From assembly GCF_021869535.1 (NCBI RefSeq), contig NW_026262582.1, positions 60,338,851 through 60,402,850 on the forward strand: a stretch of DNA of 64,000 bases, written 5' to 3'. Each line of letters begins with the position of its first letter. Position 1 is the first letter of the stretch. The DNA is from Mytilus californianus. Lineage: Eukaryota > Mollusca > Bivalvia > Mytilida > Mytilidae. This document shows, one piece after another, positions 49,689 through 60,764 of the stretch. The notes beneath the pieces were generated by a model, which ran no database searches, was not told the origin of the DNA, and saw only the letters and a program-made list of their open reading frames with translations. The translations under genes and the position numbers were made by a program.

Positions 49689-49728
49689 GTTCCTGATGAA
49701 GGTAAATCCAGAAAAGCGCTTCGGACGC
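49689..49728 (+). ncRNA. Second-type hammerhead-like motif (weak)
   Basis: CCTGATGA, AGG-TAAAT-CCA, GAAA, then GCG-CTTCGGA-CGC. The CTGANGA and GAAA boxes and two hairpins are present. However, the first stem II pair is A-A and the expected UH after stem III is not clean. Confidence 0.35.
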
Positions 49729-49889
49729 ATGAAATTATTAAAAGTGTTGTTTTCAATTTTCGACATAATAAATTTGCCCTTAATATGTATGAATTGTTTT
49801 TTCCCTGGACGTTGAGCAACTAACAATCAACCAATTAATCGACATAATATTCCTAGAAGATACCGCCTCATACTTTTCGTCATAAGGTG

Positions 49890-50880
49890 CAAATATGGTC
49901 AGTGTTTGAAGATGCGGTTAAATAGTTTTGTTATACAAACCAGCCTGATATATGAAAACTACTGACTTTATTGACGATTCAATAATTTGAATACTTAGGT
50001 TAAATACTGGCACTATAAATTGATGCGGACAAACTTTTGTAGCCATTGTGTTCCAATATTGCTGTCATTTGTTTTATACAATCCATCCCGAGTTAACAAA
50101 TATACTTATTAAGTATACTCGCCTGTATATTTATATAAATAAAGTTCAAATGTGGTCAGTTTGAGTATGCAGTAAAACATTTTTGTTATATAAACCAGCC
50201 TTAGATATGAAAATTACTGAATGATGGTGACGTTTGAATATTTTTAATAAAAAAGAGGACATGCTGGACCTCTAAATTGATGCGGACAAAATGTTGCAAT
50301 CATTGTGTTCCAATATTGCTGTCATATGTATTATACAATTTTTCCTGAGTTTGCACATTTACTGATGTATGATACACACCTATATAATTTTCAAAATAAT
50401 GTGAAAATGCAGTCAGTTTGAGTTGATGCTTTCAGATATTTTAAACAAACCAGCCTGAAATATGAAAACTACTGAGATTTGGTTAAAATTCAATATTTTT
50501 TAATAAATGAGGACCTGCTGGCATTTTAATTTGATCCAGACAACATTTTATAGTTATTGTGTTCCAGGATTGCTATCACTTGTATTATACAATCCATCCT
50601 AAGTTGACATATATACTGATTTATGATTCACACCTATATAATTTTCAATCGAAAGTGCAAATATGGTCATTTGTCGGTTGATGCTGTCAAATAGTTTTGT
50701 AATACAAACCAGTCTAACATATCAAAACTACTAAATTTTGGTGACAATTCAATATTTTGAATAAAAAGAGGACATGCTTGCACTCTTAATTGATGCAGAC
50801 ACAATTTTGTAATTCCAATATTGCTGTCGATTGTATTATACTGAGTTAGCAAATATACTGATTTATGAATAAATAACAAG
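49890..50880. repeat. Four-copy ~257-bp satellite array
   Basis: Unit starts (GGTCAGT(G)TTTGA-type block) are at about 49895, 50154, 50411 and 50664, spaced 259, 257 and 253 bp. Each unit has ACAAACCAGCCTGA-type, ATATGAAAACTACTGA-type, TTGATGCGGACA-type and TGTGTTCCAATATTGCTGTC-type blocks in order. Units are clearly diverged from each other and have no ORF. Confidence 0.75.
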
Positions 50881-51688
50881 CCCCTCGTCGACGTACATGT
50901 ATTTCTCTGCCGTTCAACGATTAAAAAAAATGTGGTAAATACGAAAGTCAATTTAAATAATCATCATTCATTAGCAAATCGATAAAGCAAACACAAGATT
51001 TTGCATAGTTTCGAAAATGAAATGGAAGAGAGTTCGAAGCAATCAACAAAAATGTGTGTGAAACCGCATTAACAATCTCTAGTATGGTATTAAATCTTTA
51101 CATTTCATTTTCCATTTGTAATTTCAAATATTTTTTCATGATCCTGTTCTTTGCAACATTCATACAAGATATAAAAAAAAATTCTGATGAAAGACTGTAC
51201 CATATTCGCTCATTTGTTTCATTAGTAAACACCAAAATTGAAATTGTTTTTTTTTGTATGAAAAAAAATGTTATACACGTGCGCCTTGTAAAATGCAGTA
51301 GGATTTATAAAGTTCCATATAACTGAAGTCATTTAATTTCAATGTTAGGTGATATTTTCCTTTGAAATACATCCCATTAATCTTTTATTGTGATTAACAT
51401 CATTTTTCGATTCTGAACATAAAACAAATATTGGGCCACGTATGATCAGGCCTTATAAGATGTTTACATAGTTGTTTACAATATCATGTTATAATTGTGC
51501 AGTTTAGAATTACTAGAACGATCATAGATACTAATGGAATGATTAGAACTCTCTGTTTGACTTGTATAATAATTCCGGAATGATCATAATCTACGATGCG
51601 TAATTTAAACTTCCACGGTATTCTAGAAGAGGGGCGAAAGACACCAAAGGGACCCTTCTGCATTTTTCTAGGAGTTTTCCTTTACAGT

Positions 51689-51720
51689 GTTCTAGAAGTT
51701 TCCGTGAAAACTATATATAC
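51689..51720 (+). promoter_or_regulatory. Heat-shock element next to a TATA box
   Basis: GTTCT-AGAAG-TTTCC (51689-51703) is three perfect alternating nTTCn/nGAAn pentamers. A GAA follows one base out of register, then CTATATATAC (51711-51720). A second TTCTAGAAG is at about 51617-51625, though that one may belong to a family IV start. This is the arrangement of HSF-driven promoters. No protein-coding gene follows; the next feature is the 539-bp array. Confidence 0.45.
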
Positions 51721-52213
51721 AGACACAGGAATTAGACTTATAAGACATTAATATACTTGTATTCTCAGATATTCTCTGGATTTGTTGGATTGACACTTTT
51801 ATTTACGAACAACATCACACTAGATTATGAACTTATTGGACATATATATATATATATATATATATAAGTCTAAATTGAAAACAACGTTCAAACCTATGAT
51901 TGCGTTGGATAAAAACCGCAATTTTTATACGTGTGCATGCAAAACAAATTTCTTGTTAGAGGGGTCTAAATACAGCACAAACAACATTTTCCAAAAGACC
52001 AAAATAGTGAAAAAGTATATTTTAACAAAACGCATTTGACTAACAGGTCGAACAACAAATGTTCTTAAACCCTGCTGACTGCCATTGGCGATTGCCAAAT
52101 AAACGGATCACCGATGTAATAAATGGATCTTAATTTTAAATTTAATACTAAACAGAAAACAATAAACTTGCGGAAAAGATGATATACCGCAAACAAAAAG
52201 TGCAAAGGTTTTT

Positions 52214-52253
52214 GTACACCATATCCGGATTTCGACAATTAATGTCTCTTCAG
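52214..52253 (-). ncRNA. Hammerhead-like core in direct unit 1
   Basis: Minus sense: CTGAAGA (52253-52247; the consensus is CTGANGA), stem II GACA-TTAAT-TGTC, GAAA (52233-52230), then TCCGGATATGGTGTAC. Core residues are all acceptable. Stem III is weak. Confidence 0.5.
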
Positions 52254-52752
52254 TGATGTTAGGAATCGAAACGGTATTTGGAAGGCCATATAATTTACCT
52301 CAATTTGGGATAGACTCATGAATTTTGAAGAGTCGAAATAGGATGAACGGATCATATAAACCCGAAGGCAAATATAATACAAGCCCAAACGAAAAAATAT
52401 AAATAAGTCTAAATTGAAAACAACGTTCAAACCTATGATTGCGTTGGATAAAAACCGCAATTTTTATACGTGTGCATGCAAAACAAATTTCTTGTTAGAG
52501 GGGTCTAAATACAGCACAAACAACATTTTCCAAAAGACCAAAATAGTGAAAAAGTATATTTTAACAAAACGCATTTGACTAACAGGTCGAACAACAAATG
52601 TTCTTAAACCCTGCTGACTGCCATTGGCGATTGCCAAATAAACGGATCACCGATGTAATAAATGGATCTTAATTTTAAATTTAATACTAAACAGAAAACA
52701 ATAAACTTGCGGAAAAGATGATATACCGCAAACAAAAGGTGCAAAGGTTTTT

Positions 52753-52792
52753 GTACACCATATCCGGATTTCGACAATTAATGTCTCTTCAG
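52753..52792 (-). ncRNA. Hammerhead-like core in direct unit 2
   Basis: Identical to the unit 1 core, shifted 539 bp. Confidence 0.5.
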
Positions 52793-53291
52793 TGATGTTA
52801 GGAATCGAAACGGTATTTGGAAGGCCATATAATTTACCTCAATTTGGGATAGACTCATGAATTTTGAAGAGTCGAAATAGGATGAACGGATCATATAAAC
52901 CCGAAGGCAAATATAATACAAGCACAAACGAAAAAATATAAATAAGTCTAAATTGAAAACAACGTTCAAACCTATGATTGCGTTGGATAAAAACCGCAAT
53001 TTTTATACGTGTGCATGCAAAACAAATTTCTTGTTAGAGGGGTCTAAATACAGCACAAACAACATTTTCCAAAAGACCAAAATAGTGAAAAAGTATATTT
53101 TAACAAAACGCATTTGACTAACAGGTCGAACAACAAATGTTCTTAAACCCTGCTGACTGCCATTGGCGATTGCCAAATAAACGGATCACCGATGTAATAA
53201 ATGGATCTTAATTTTAAATTTAATACTAAACAGAAAACAATAAACTTGCGGAAAAGATGATATACCGCAAACAAAAGGTGCAAAGGTTTTT

Positions 53292-53331
53292 GTACACCAT
53301 ATCCGGATTTCGACAATTAATGTCTCTTCAG
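53292..53331 (-). ncRNA. Hammerhead-like core in direct unit 3
   Basis: Identical to the unit 1 core, shifted 1078 bp. Confidence 0.5.
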
Positions 53332-53718
53332 TGATGTTAGGAATCGAAACGGTATTTGGAAGGCCATATAATTTACCTCAATTTGGGATAGACTCATGAA
53401 TTTTGAAGAGTCGAAATAGGATGAACGGATCATATAAACCCGAAGGCAAATATAATACAAGCCCAAACGAAAAAATATAAATAAGTCTAAATATATATAT
53501 ATATATAAAATTGCGGTTTTTATCCAACGCAATCATAGGTTTGAACGTTGTTTTCAATTTAGACTTGTTTATATTTTTTCGTTTGGGCTTGTTTTATATT
53601 TGCCTTCGAGTTTATATGATCCGTTCATCCTATTTTGACTCTTTCAAAATTCAAGAGTCTATCCTAAATTGAGGAAAATTGTATGGCTTTCCAAATACCG
53701 TTTCGATTTCTAACATCA

Positions 53719-53756
53719 CTAAAGAGACATTAATTGTCGAAATCCGGATATGGTGT
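53719..53756 (+). ncRNA. Damaged hammerhead core in the inverted unit
   Basis: CTAAAGA replaces CTGAAGA, a change of the invariant G. Stem II and GAAA are intact. Predicted to be inactive. Confidence 0.5.
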
Positions 53757-55104
53757 ACAAAAACCTTTGCACCTTTTGTTTGCGGTATATCATCTTTTCC
53801 GCAAGTTTATTGTTTTCTGTTTAGTATTAAATTTATAATTAAGATCCATTTATTACATCGGTGATCCGTTTATTTGGCAATCGCCAATGGCAGTCAGCAG
53901 GGTTTAAGAACATTTGTTGTTCGACCTGTTAGTCAAATGCGTTTTGTTAGAATATACTTTTTCACTTTTCTGGTCTTTTGGAAAATGTTGTTTGTGCTGT
54001 ATTTAGACCCCTCTAACAAGAAATTTGTTTTGCATGCACACTTATAAAAATTGCGGTTTTTATCCAACGCAATCATAGGTTTGAATGTTGTTTTCAATTT
54101 AGACTTGTATATATATATATATATAACATTGGATTCCGTACAATTAAAGGAAGAATTCCGGATACAGAAAAGACAAATTATCGGACATACATTTTAACAA
54201 TTAAGTTGATATTTTAATTTGTATAATATTTCTTGTAAACTTGTATAATAAATCTTGTTAAATTTTATCATCGAATTAGTCTTTTGCTGGCTACAATTTA
54301 ATGGTGATTTCTGGCAGTAACAATAAGGAGAGAAATTATGATGAATCTATAAACCAAAAATGCAGAAATGAGATTCAATATATCTCCGTTGACTCTAAAT
54401 GTCTATCATTTTACAACATTAACTATAATAGTTAGGAAAATATAGTAGACCATAATGCTATGTTTCTTATAAACCTGATTGTATCATTTGTTTGTGAAAA
54501 TATGTATACCTGTAAAGGGTAGTGTTATTAGCCTATTAAATCTCATATCCATATAAAAATTAATGTATGTATATAATGCACATGGTGTACTCAAGTTGTT
54601 ACTGTATTTAAACATAAGAAAAAGAGCTGACTTTTTATCACATTCGAATTCTATTAACATCAGGTTATGAAACTTAAAATGGAATGTCACAAGCAATTTT
54701 TGATCGTGTCATATTCAGCAATCATGTATTCCTTCCGTTTTGAAAACTCTTTTTTAAAAAAAGAAATATTACGACATACTAGTATCCAACTACCAAAGTT
54801 TCAAATACGTTGAATTTGATCTCAATTGTGAATATTTAGGCAGTGAAGGAACTATTAACATAATACAAAAGGTAAACCATGTAAACTAGTATGTACACAT
54901 AATATTGTACAGTGTACTTGTTATGAATAAGATGTGAAACAGAAATTTAGGTTATGAGTATTCATATGCAAATGCACAATATATCAAAACATCCCCTTTT
55001 ATTTTACGAACCTTTCCTGCCTGTATTGGTAAGAATTATGTTGCTCAATACGTAGTGTTTTGTGTTTATTGATTTATTCATTACTTTTTCTTTTGTTTGA
55101 AAAA

Positions 55105-55310
55105 GAGAGGCTAAGGATACTAAAGGGACATTAAAACTCATAAGTCGGAAATAAACTGACTTCGCCATGGCTAAAAAAAAAGACAAACAGACAAACAACA
55201 GTACACAAAACACAACATAGAAAACCAAAGATTGCGCAACACGAACCCAAACAAAAACTAGGGGTGATCTCAGTTGCTCCGGTAGGGTAAGCAGATCCTG
55301 CTTTGTAAGT
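55105..55310. repeat. Family IV repeat, truncated copy
   Basis: GAGGCTAAGGATACTAAAGG, ACATTAAAACTCATAAGTCG, AGGGGTGATCTCAGTTGCTC and GGGTAAGCAGATCCTGC, in the same orientation as 28542-28843. Confidence 0.65.
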
Positions 55311-55454
55311 TTTTTATATTTCAGCTTTTTCGTTGTTACCAATTTACCTCCGGACAACAATTTAATTTGGAATAATGTGAATTCATATAATTAGTTTAAT
55401 AATTTTCTAGTCGTATAGCAAACTGAAAGTAGCAAGTGTTGCAGAAAAAATGAA

Positions 55455-56879
55455 AGATCAACCGCAAAAAGGTCGTCTTGTAGGTAACCCTGAGACCTAT
55501 GGTGATGAATTTATTTCTGGCGGGCCAATCAGTCAACTATCTGTTCTAGTAATTTAAACCGATTACTTCTGTTTTCTGATATGTTGTTCAGAGTTGTTCA
55601 TCAATCTATAAGAAATGTCGACTTATAAAAAGTCAAAGTATAGTGATTGGACTTTTCATATAGTTTGGTAACATGTGTTTCTTTTTGGCGATTTGAAATA
55701 TAACCGATAATAAAAAAGTAATGCATTTTTCTCTTTTATTTTCTGAAAAAAAAAAAAATTAATGAATCATTTCGACATAGGTGTTTCGTTTTTATAAAAA
55801 GCAAATAATGTTGGCGAAAAACATTTTGAAATTTGTTTCTAAAATCAGCAAATCTGTATTTTGAATTTGATAGATTTGTCTTAAAAAAGAATTATATTGA
55901 TGACAAAGAAATAGAAATATGGTCACTTTTTGTCTCTGCCAACTGGCAGTAAAACCCTTAACAAAGTTTGGTGTCCAATCGGTTATGCAGGATGTATAAA
56001 TTCGCAACCACGAACTTTTATTCTTTTCAAGATGACAACAATAGTGTATAGTTCCTTTGTTAATACTCCTATGTCATCAAACAATGTGAATGCGCTATCA
56101 GGAATTGGCCGAGGGTTCGGTAATCGTCTTACAAAGTGTTGCGTCACGTTTGTAAGTGCACTTTTATTTAGAATTTGATAGCATCGCAATACACTACAAA
56201 CACTTAATTACAGGCAACTGACTTAGGACAGCGAAGTAAAAAATGTGTTGTTGTCAAACATGTATGCGGCCACAATACCCTCTAAAAATCAAGGAGAGTG
56301 TTGCAACAGCACAACAGAAGATCAACCGCAAAAAGGTCGTCTTGTAGGTAACCCTGAGACCTATGGTGATGAATTTATTTCTGGCGGGCCAATCAGTCAA
56401 CTATCTGTTCTAGTAATTTAAACCGATTACTTCTGTTTTCTGAGATGTTGTTCAGAGTTGTTCATCAATCTATAAGAAATGTCGACTTATAAAAAGTCAA
56501 AGTATAGTGATTGGACTTTTCATATAGTTTGGTAACATTTGTTTCTTTTTGGCGATTTGAAATATAACCGAAAATAAAAAAGTAATGCATTTTTCTCTTT
56601 TATTTTCTGAAAAAAAAAAAATATTTAATGAATCATTTCGACATAGGTGTTTAGTTTTTATAAAAAGCAAATAATGTTGGCGAAAAACATTTTGAAATTT
56701 GTTTCTAAAATCAGCAAATCTGTATTTTGAATTTGATAGATTTGTCTTAAAAAAGAATTATATTGATGACAAAGAAATAGAAATATGGTCACTTTTTGTC
56801 TCTGCCAACTGGCAGTAAAACCCTTAACAAAGTTTGGTGTCCAATCGGTTATGCAGGATGTATAAATTCGCAACCACGA
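55455..56879. repeat. Y-X-Y repeat: two ~560-bp Y copies separated by a 306-bp X block
   Basis: Y1 is 55455-56013 and Y2 is 56319-56879; both start AGATCAACCGCAAAAAGGTC and end GTATAAATTCGCAACCACGA. They are almost identical (Y2 has TGAGATG for TGATATG, and a few indels). X (about 56014-56318) starts ACTTTTATTCTTTTCAAGAT and ends GCACAACAGAAG. X recurs alone at 58488-58794. No convincing ORF. Confidence 0.75.
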
Positions 56880-57394
56880 TCAGAATGGGGATGTTAAATC
56901 TGATGTCTCGTTGAGAGAGATCGTTAAACTCTCTGAGTGTTAAGAACACTTGCAACAACTGGTTCGGGGATTTGTAGAGGGCCTGTTTGATTTGTATGCA
57001 CTATGTGGTGTATTAACAAATCTTTTCCCTAGTTCGTAGTAAAAACCGAAACAAACAACATTTAAAAGCTTGCAACGCGATGTCAACACGCTTATTTCGA
57101 TAGTATCTTGTACTATTACGCCTGTATAATGTTTACCAAAAAAAAAAAACTGATGTCGGGGACTTTACCAATATCAAAATGAAATTGTGTGTATCAACAA
57201 CATATCACATATTGATAAAAATCTGTGGATGTGAAATTTGACTTTGAAATATTTGAAGACAAATGGATGAACGTATTGTTTTCAATTTCTTGTGTTTTTT
57301 ATTTAAATATTCACCTACTTTTAAGAATGTATCTAATGTAAATAATGTGCACTTGAATGTGCCTCTCTCGAAAGAGAGGTGAAAGACAGTAAAC

Positions 57395-57830
57395 AGACAT
57401 GCAAATAGAAAAATAACAAAAATACCGAACTCCACGGAAAATTCTAAAAGGAAAGTCCCTTATCAAATGGCAAAATCAAAAGCTCAAACACATCAAACGC
57501 TGAAAAACAACTGTCATATGTCTGACTTGGTACCGGAATTTCCTTATTAGAAAATTTTGGATTAAACCTCGTTTTAAAGCTAGCTAAACCGCTCACTCGT
57601 ATGACAGTCGCATATAATTCCATTGTATTAACAAAAATATGTGAGCAAGATATTGTGTTATAATCTAAATCACAATAAAACAAACTATGGCAACAAAGAA
57701 AATCAAAATGGCATATAGACAAAACACACAAAGAGAAACGCAAGAGAAGAATACAAACAAATGACCATAGCACAATAACACAATGGTGGGATGTATAAAT
57801 TCCGAGCCACGCGAAAAGAATATTACCAAA
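57395..57830 (-). repeat. Family III tail, inverted
   Basis: AATACCGAACTCCACGGAAA, AAAAGCTCAAACACATCAAA, TATGACAGTCGCATATAATT and ATGGCATATAGACAAAACAC. It is collinear with 28405-29215 but without the family IV insertion. Confidence 0.65.
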
Positions 57831-57897
57831 AATGGACTAACAGTAAAGGTTAAAAAATAGAAAAAATATTGTTTTACATTTGTCATTTCGTGGCCTT

Positions 57898-58080
57898 TTT
57901 GCGCGTCTGGCGTATTAAATTATAATCCTGGTACCATTGATAACTATTATAGCTGACTATGCGGTGTGGGCTTTGCTAATTGTTGAAAGCCGTACGGCTA
58001 CCTATAGTTGTTAATTTCTGTGTCATTTGTTCTCTTGTGGAGAGTTGTCTCATTTGCAATCAGGCCTCATCTTCGTATTT
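57898..58080 (+). repeat. Hammerhead-repeat 3' half joined to a family I 3' half
   Basis: GCGCGTCTGGCGTATTAAATTATAATCCTGG-type sequence (57901-57935) lacks the CTGANGA half. Within 15 bp it runs into AGCTGACTATGCGGTGTGGG of family I, which continues to GGAGAGTTGTCTCATTTGCA. Confidence 0.6.
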
Positions 58081-58129
58081 TTAAAAATAAAAATAACTGT
58101 TTAATACGTAATAAAGAGATGATACATCT

Positions 58130-58335
58130 TTACTTCAAGACCATCGTGTATCATTTGTGAAATTGATACGGAATAATCATCAACAAGGTCTTGATAACTT
58201 TAGATTATTTATCTTTTTAAAAGGACAATACGTTCTATGACATAACCCTGGTTCGTCAACTTTCTGCTCAGACACTGGTGACGTTTTATAAAATATGAGT
58301 AGAGATCCAAGCTCTGGCATAACGAATGAGTTGGG
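58130..58335 (-). pseudogene. Retroelement RT C-terminal fragment
   Basis: Minus sense reads YISQLIRYARAW near 58335-58300, then VSEQKVDEPGLCHRTYC in a shifted frame. It is homologous to the plus-strand fragment at 42700-42830, including the CAGTGTCTGAGCAGAAAGTT block. It lies upstream, in sense, of the family III tail at 57395-57830 and is interrupted by the 57898-58080 repeats. Confidence 0.6.
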
Positions 58336-58487
58336 AAATGTATCTGTGAACTATAATAGCCTTTGTTATATTTACTCCTAATTTGTCTCGACTTAAAACG
58401 ATCTTTAACTCAACAAATGGTGTAGACACGTTTTGGTCATAAAGATCGTATGTTGTTACCATAATTTGTAATTATAATGTCATAAAC

Positions 58488-58794
58488 TTTTATTCTTTTC
58501 AAGATGACAACAATAGTGTATAGTTCCTTTGTTAATACTCCTATGTCATCAAACAATGTGAGTGCGCTATCAGGAATTGGCCGAGGGTTCGGTAATCGTC
58601 TTACAAAGTGTTGTGTCACGTTTGTAAGTGCACTTTTATTTAGAATTTGATAGCATCGCAATACACTACAAACACTTAATTACAGGCAACTGACTAAGGA
58701 CAGCCAAGTAAAAAATGTGTTGTTGTCAAACATGTATGCGGCCACAATACCCTCTCAAAATCAAGGAGAGTGTTGCAACAGCACAACAGAAGAA
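58488..58794. repeat. Solo X block
   Basis: A copy of 56014-56318 with only scattered substitutions. Both ends coincide with the X ends inside Y-X-Y, which defines X as an independent unit. Confidence 0.75.
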
Positions 58795-59385
58795 CAAACG
58801 ATTATAATTATTCTAAAAAAGATTGAATCATCAGATAGATATAAAGCACTACAAAAACGACAATTAGTCTTAAATGCATAATTTATTTATTAGTTGTTAT
58901 TGGATTTGACTGAGTATTCTCAGATCTGTAGTTAGTGTCGTTTTGTTGTGGGGATATATAAGTACCCTGCCACGTCCACTCTGTGCTTTTGTTCGATGTA
59001 TTTCTAGTTGTATTCATCTGATGAATTAAGCCTTTTTCAACTGATTTTGATAGTTTGTTCTTCATGTTCGTATGTTGTACTGTTACATCACTGTCGAAGG
59101 TTAGGGAAGGGTTGGCGCATTCAAACAAGTTTAACCCCACTACATTCTATATGTGCCTGTCCCAAGTCAGTAGCCTGTAATTGAGTGGTAGTCGTTTTTT
59201 GCTGTTTGTCATATTTATTTTCGTTTATTGTTTTACATAGTTTGTTCTTATGTTGTGCCGTTACACTACTGTCTCAGGTTAGGAGAGGGTTTGGCGCCAA
59301 CAAGCTAGTTTAACCCCGCCATATTATGTGTGTGCCTGTCCCAAGTCAGGAGCCTCTAATTCAGTGGTTGTCGTTTTTTGCTGTG

Positions 59386-59386
<1 letters not shown>

Positions 59387-59437
<51 letters not shown>
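59387..59437. repeat. (TA)n microsatellite
   Basis: About 25 TA units inside the family I copy. Confidence 0.9.
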
Positions 59438-59440
<3 letters not shown>

Positions 59441-59534
59441 TGGACATTATTTTGTTCATAAATTAGGCCGTTAGTTTTATCGTTTGAATTGTTTTACAGT
59501 TGTCATTTCGGGGCCTTTTATAGCTGACTATGCG

Positions 59535-59620
59535 GTTTTAGTTTAAATATATTTTAACGCTAAATTAGAGCAAAATGGATTAGACACAAGTAAATCATAC
59601 GTATTAAGTCTTCTCTATAG
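59535..59620 (+). other. 86-bp intron-like insertion in a family I copy
   Basis: All other copies read GACTATGCGGTATGGGCTTT. Here GACTATGCG is followed by an 86-bp AT-rich insert that starts GTTTTAGTTT and ends TTCTCTATAG, then GTATGGGCTTT. The insert has GT...AG ends and a pyrimidine-rich 3' end like a spliceosomal intron. No transposon termini are seen. Confidence 0.45.
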
Positions 59621-60764
59621 GTATGGGCTTTGCTCATTTTTGAAGACCGTACGTTGACCTATAATTGTTTATTTCTGTGTCATTTTATCTATTGTGGAGA
59701 GGTGTCTCATTGGCAATCATACCACAACTTCTTATCTTTATATTGGACACGAATTTACTATCTGAGAGTACTGGTAGTTACTAACGGCTAGCATTACATG
59801 TTGAAAGTCGATTTTAACTAATAAAACGTCATGTATCCCATATCAAAATATCAATTATTACACGTGAATTTAGTGTAAAGACGTCATCAAAAGACAGAGA
59901 AAATCATTTCTTGTGAGATGCCAAAATAAAAATACAGATAGAATGGAGAACCGTTAATGTGCAGAACTGAATAGCAATAATATCCAGCTATGTTTTAATC
60001 TTTGGATAACAAATCAATGTTTACAGATATGAAATCCAATATCTAAAGTATCATTAAGGATTTAAATCAATTATATTAACCGGATTGATAAGAATACACA
60101 ACTCCTATCTATACTAACGGGCTTTATAAACAAAATCACCGTAAAAATTAAGATGTGATTTCATGTTTGTAATAAGTTTTTTTACGGGTAAAGCCAAACT
60201 TCCAAACCAAGTTCTTATTTCTTTGAAAGAATTTATCAAAGGTTTTAAGTAACTTGCGGCTATTTAATTATTTACCTGTGATACATTACGTTCAATGAAA
60301 TCTAAAAAGTGCCTAGAGACATGGGCTTAGCACTCCAATTGGGTTAAGTGAACACCGTAAGATTTGAGAAAAGGAACATAACCGTCTGAAGTATCTTAAT
60401 AAAAAAAGGACTTGTCTCGCGGTTTATATTCTGCTATTTAAGGTAAGCGCATTGGGTCAAAAATGCTAGTAAATGGGTTGCTAAATGATGCAAACACACA
60501 AAATAATCAAAAACATCACAACATTTATTTTCTGAGAATTCAACAAAAAAATTGTAGATAGAAAAATCCTAGCAGTTTTTTATAAGTCTTGTTATGGCAA
60601 CATCCGCAATGCACTTTATTGTATCAAACAGATAATTAAGGTATCGACATGATTGATTTTTTTAGATTCGTATCTGCATTCATCGTGTTCATTTGAAATA
60701 AATTCTGACATCAGACTCGTACTTCTCTTGAACTGAATTTTAATGTGCGTATTGTTATGCGTTT

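Larger units (their letters stand above)
51842..54125. repeat. 539-bp tandem triplicate plus inverted copy, bounded by (AT)n
   Basis: Direct units begin at about 51866, 52405 and 52944 (AAGTCTAAATTGAAAACAAC), period 539. They are nearly identical; single differences include AAAAAGTGC/AAAAGGTGC and AGCCC/AGCAC. After an (AT)n at about 53493-53507 the sequence turns round. 53508-54106 is the reverse complement of one unit plus about 55 bp of the next, more diverged. (AT)n also borders the outside at 51842-51865 and 54107-54124. The array can form a very large hairpin. Each unit contains a hammerhead-like core. Confidence 0.85.
59060..59745 (+). repeat. Family I repeat with duplicated 5' part, (TA)n and an 86-bp insert
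   Basis: The 5' module (GGTTAGGGAAGGGTTGGCGC ... CTGTCCCAAGTCAGTAGCCT) is repeated at 59275-59380. A (TA)n follows. The 3' module resumes from TTAGGCCGTTAGTTTTATCG. It is interrupted at 59535-59620, then ends GGAGAGGTGTCTCATTGGCA. Confidence 0.7.

Noticed and set aside
52239..53532. Repeated ~73-codon minus-strand ORF in the 539-bp units
   Set aside because: It overlaps the hammerhead core and has no protein features. The repetition simply reflects the tandem DNA repeat.
55792..56873. Repeated 71-codon minus-strand ORF in the Y copies
   Set aside because: Identical only because the DNA is duplicated; no domain, and the frame is not preserved by substitutions in any way I can judge.
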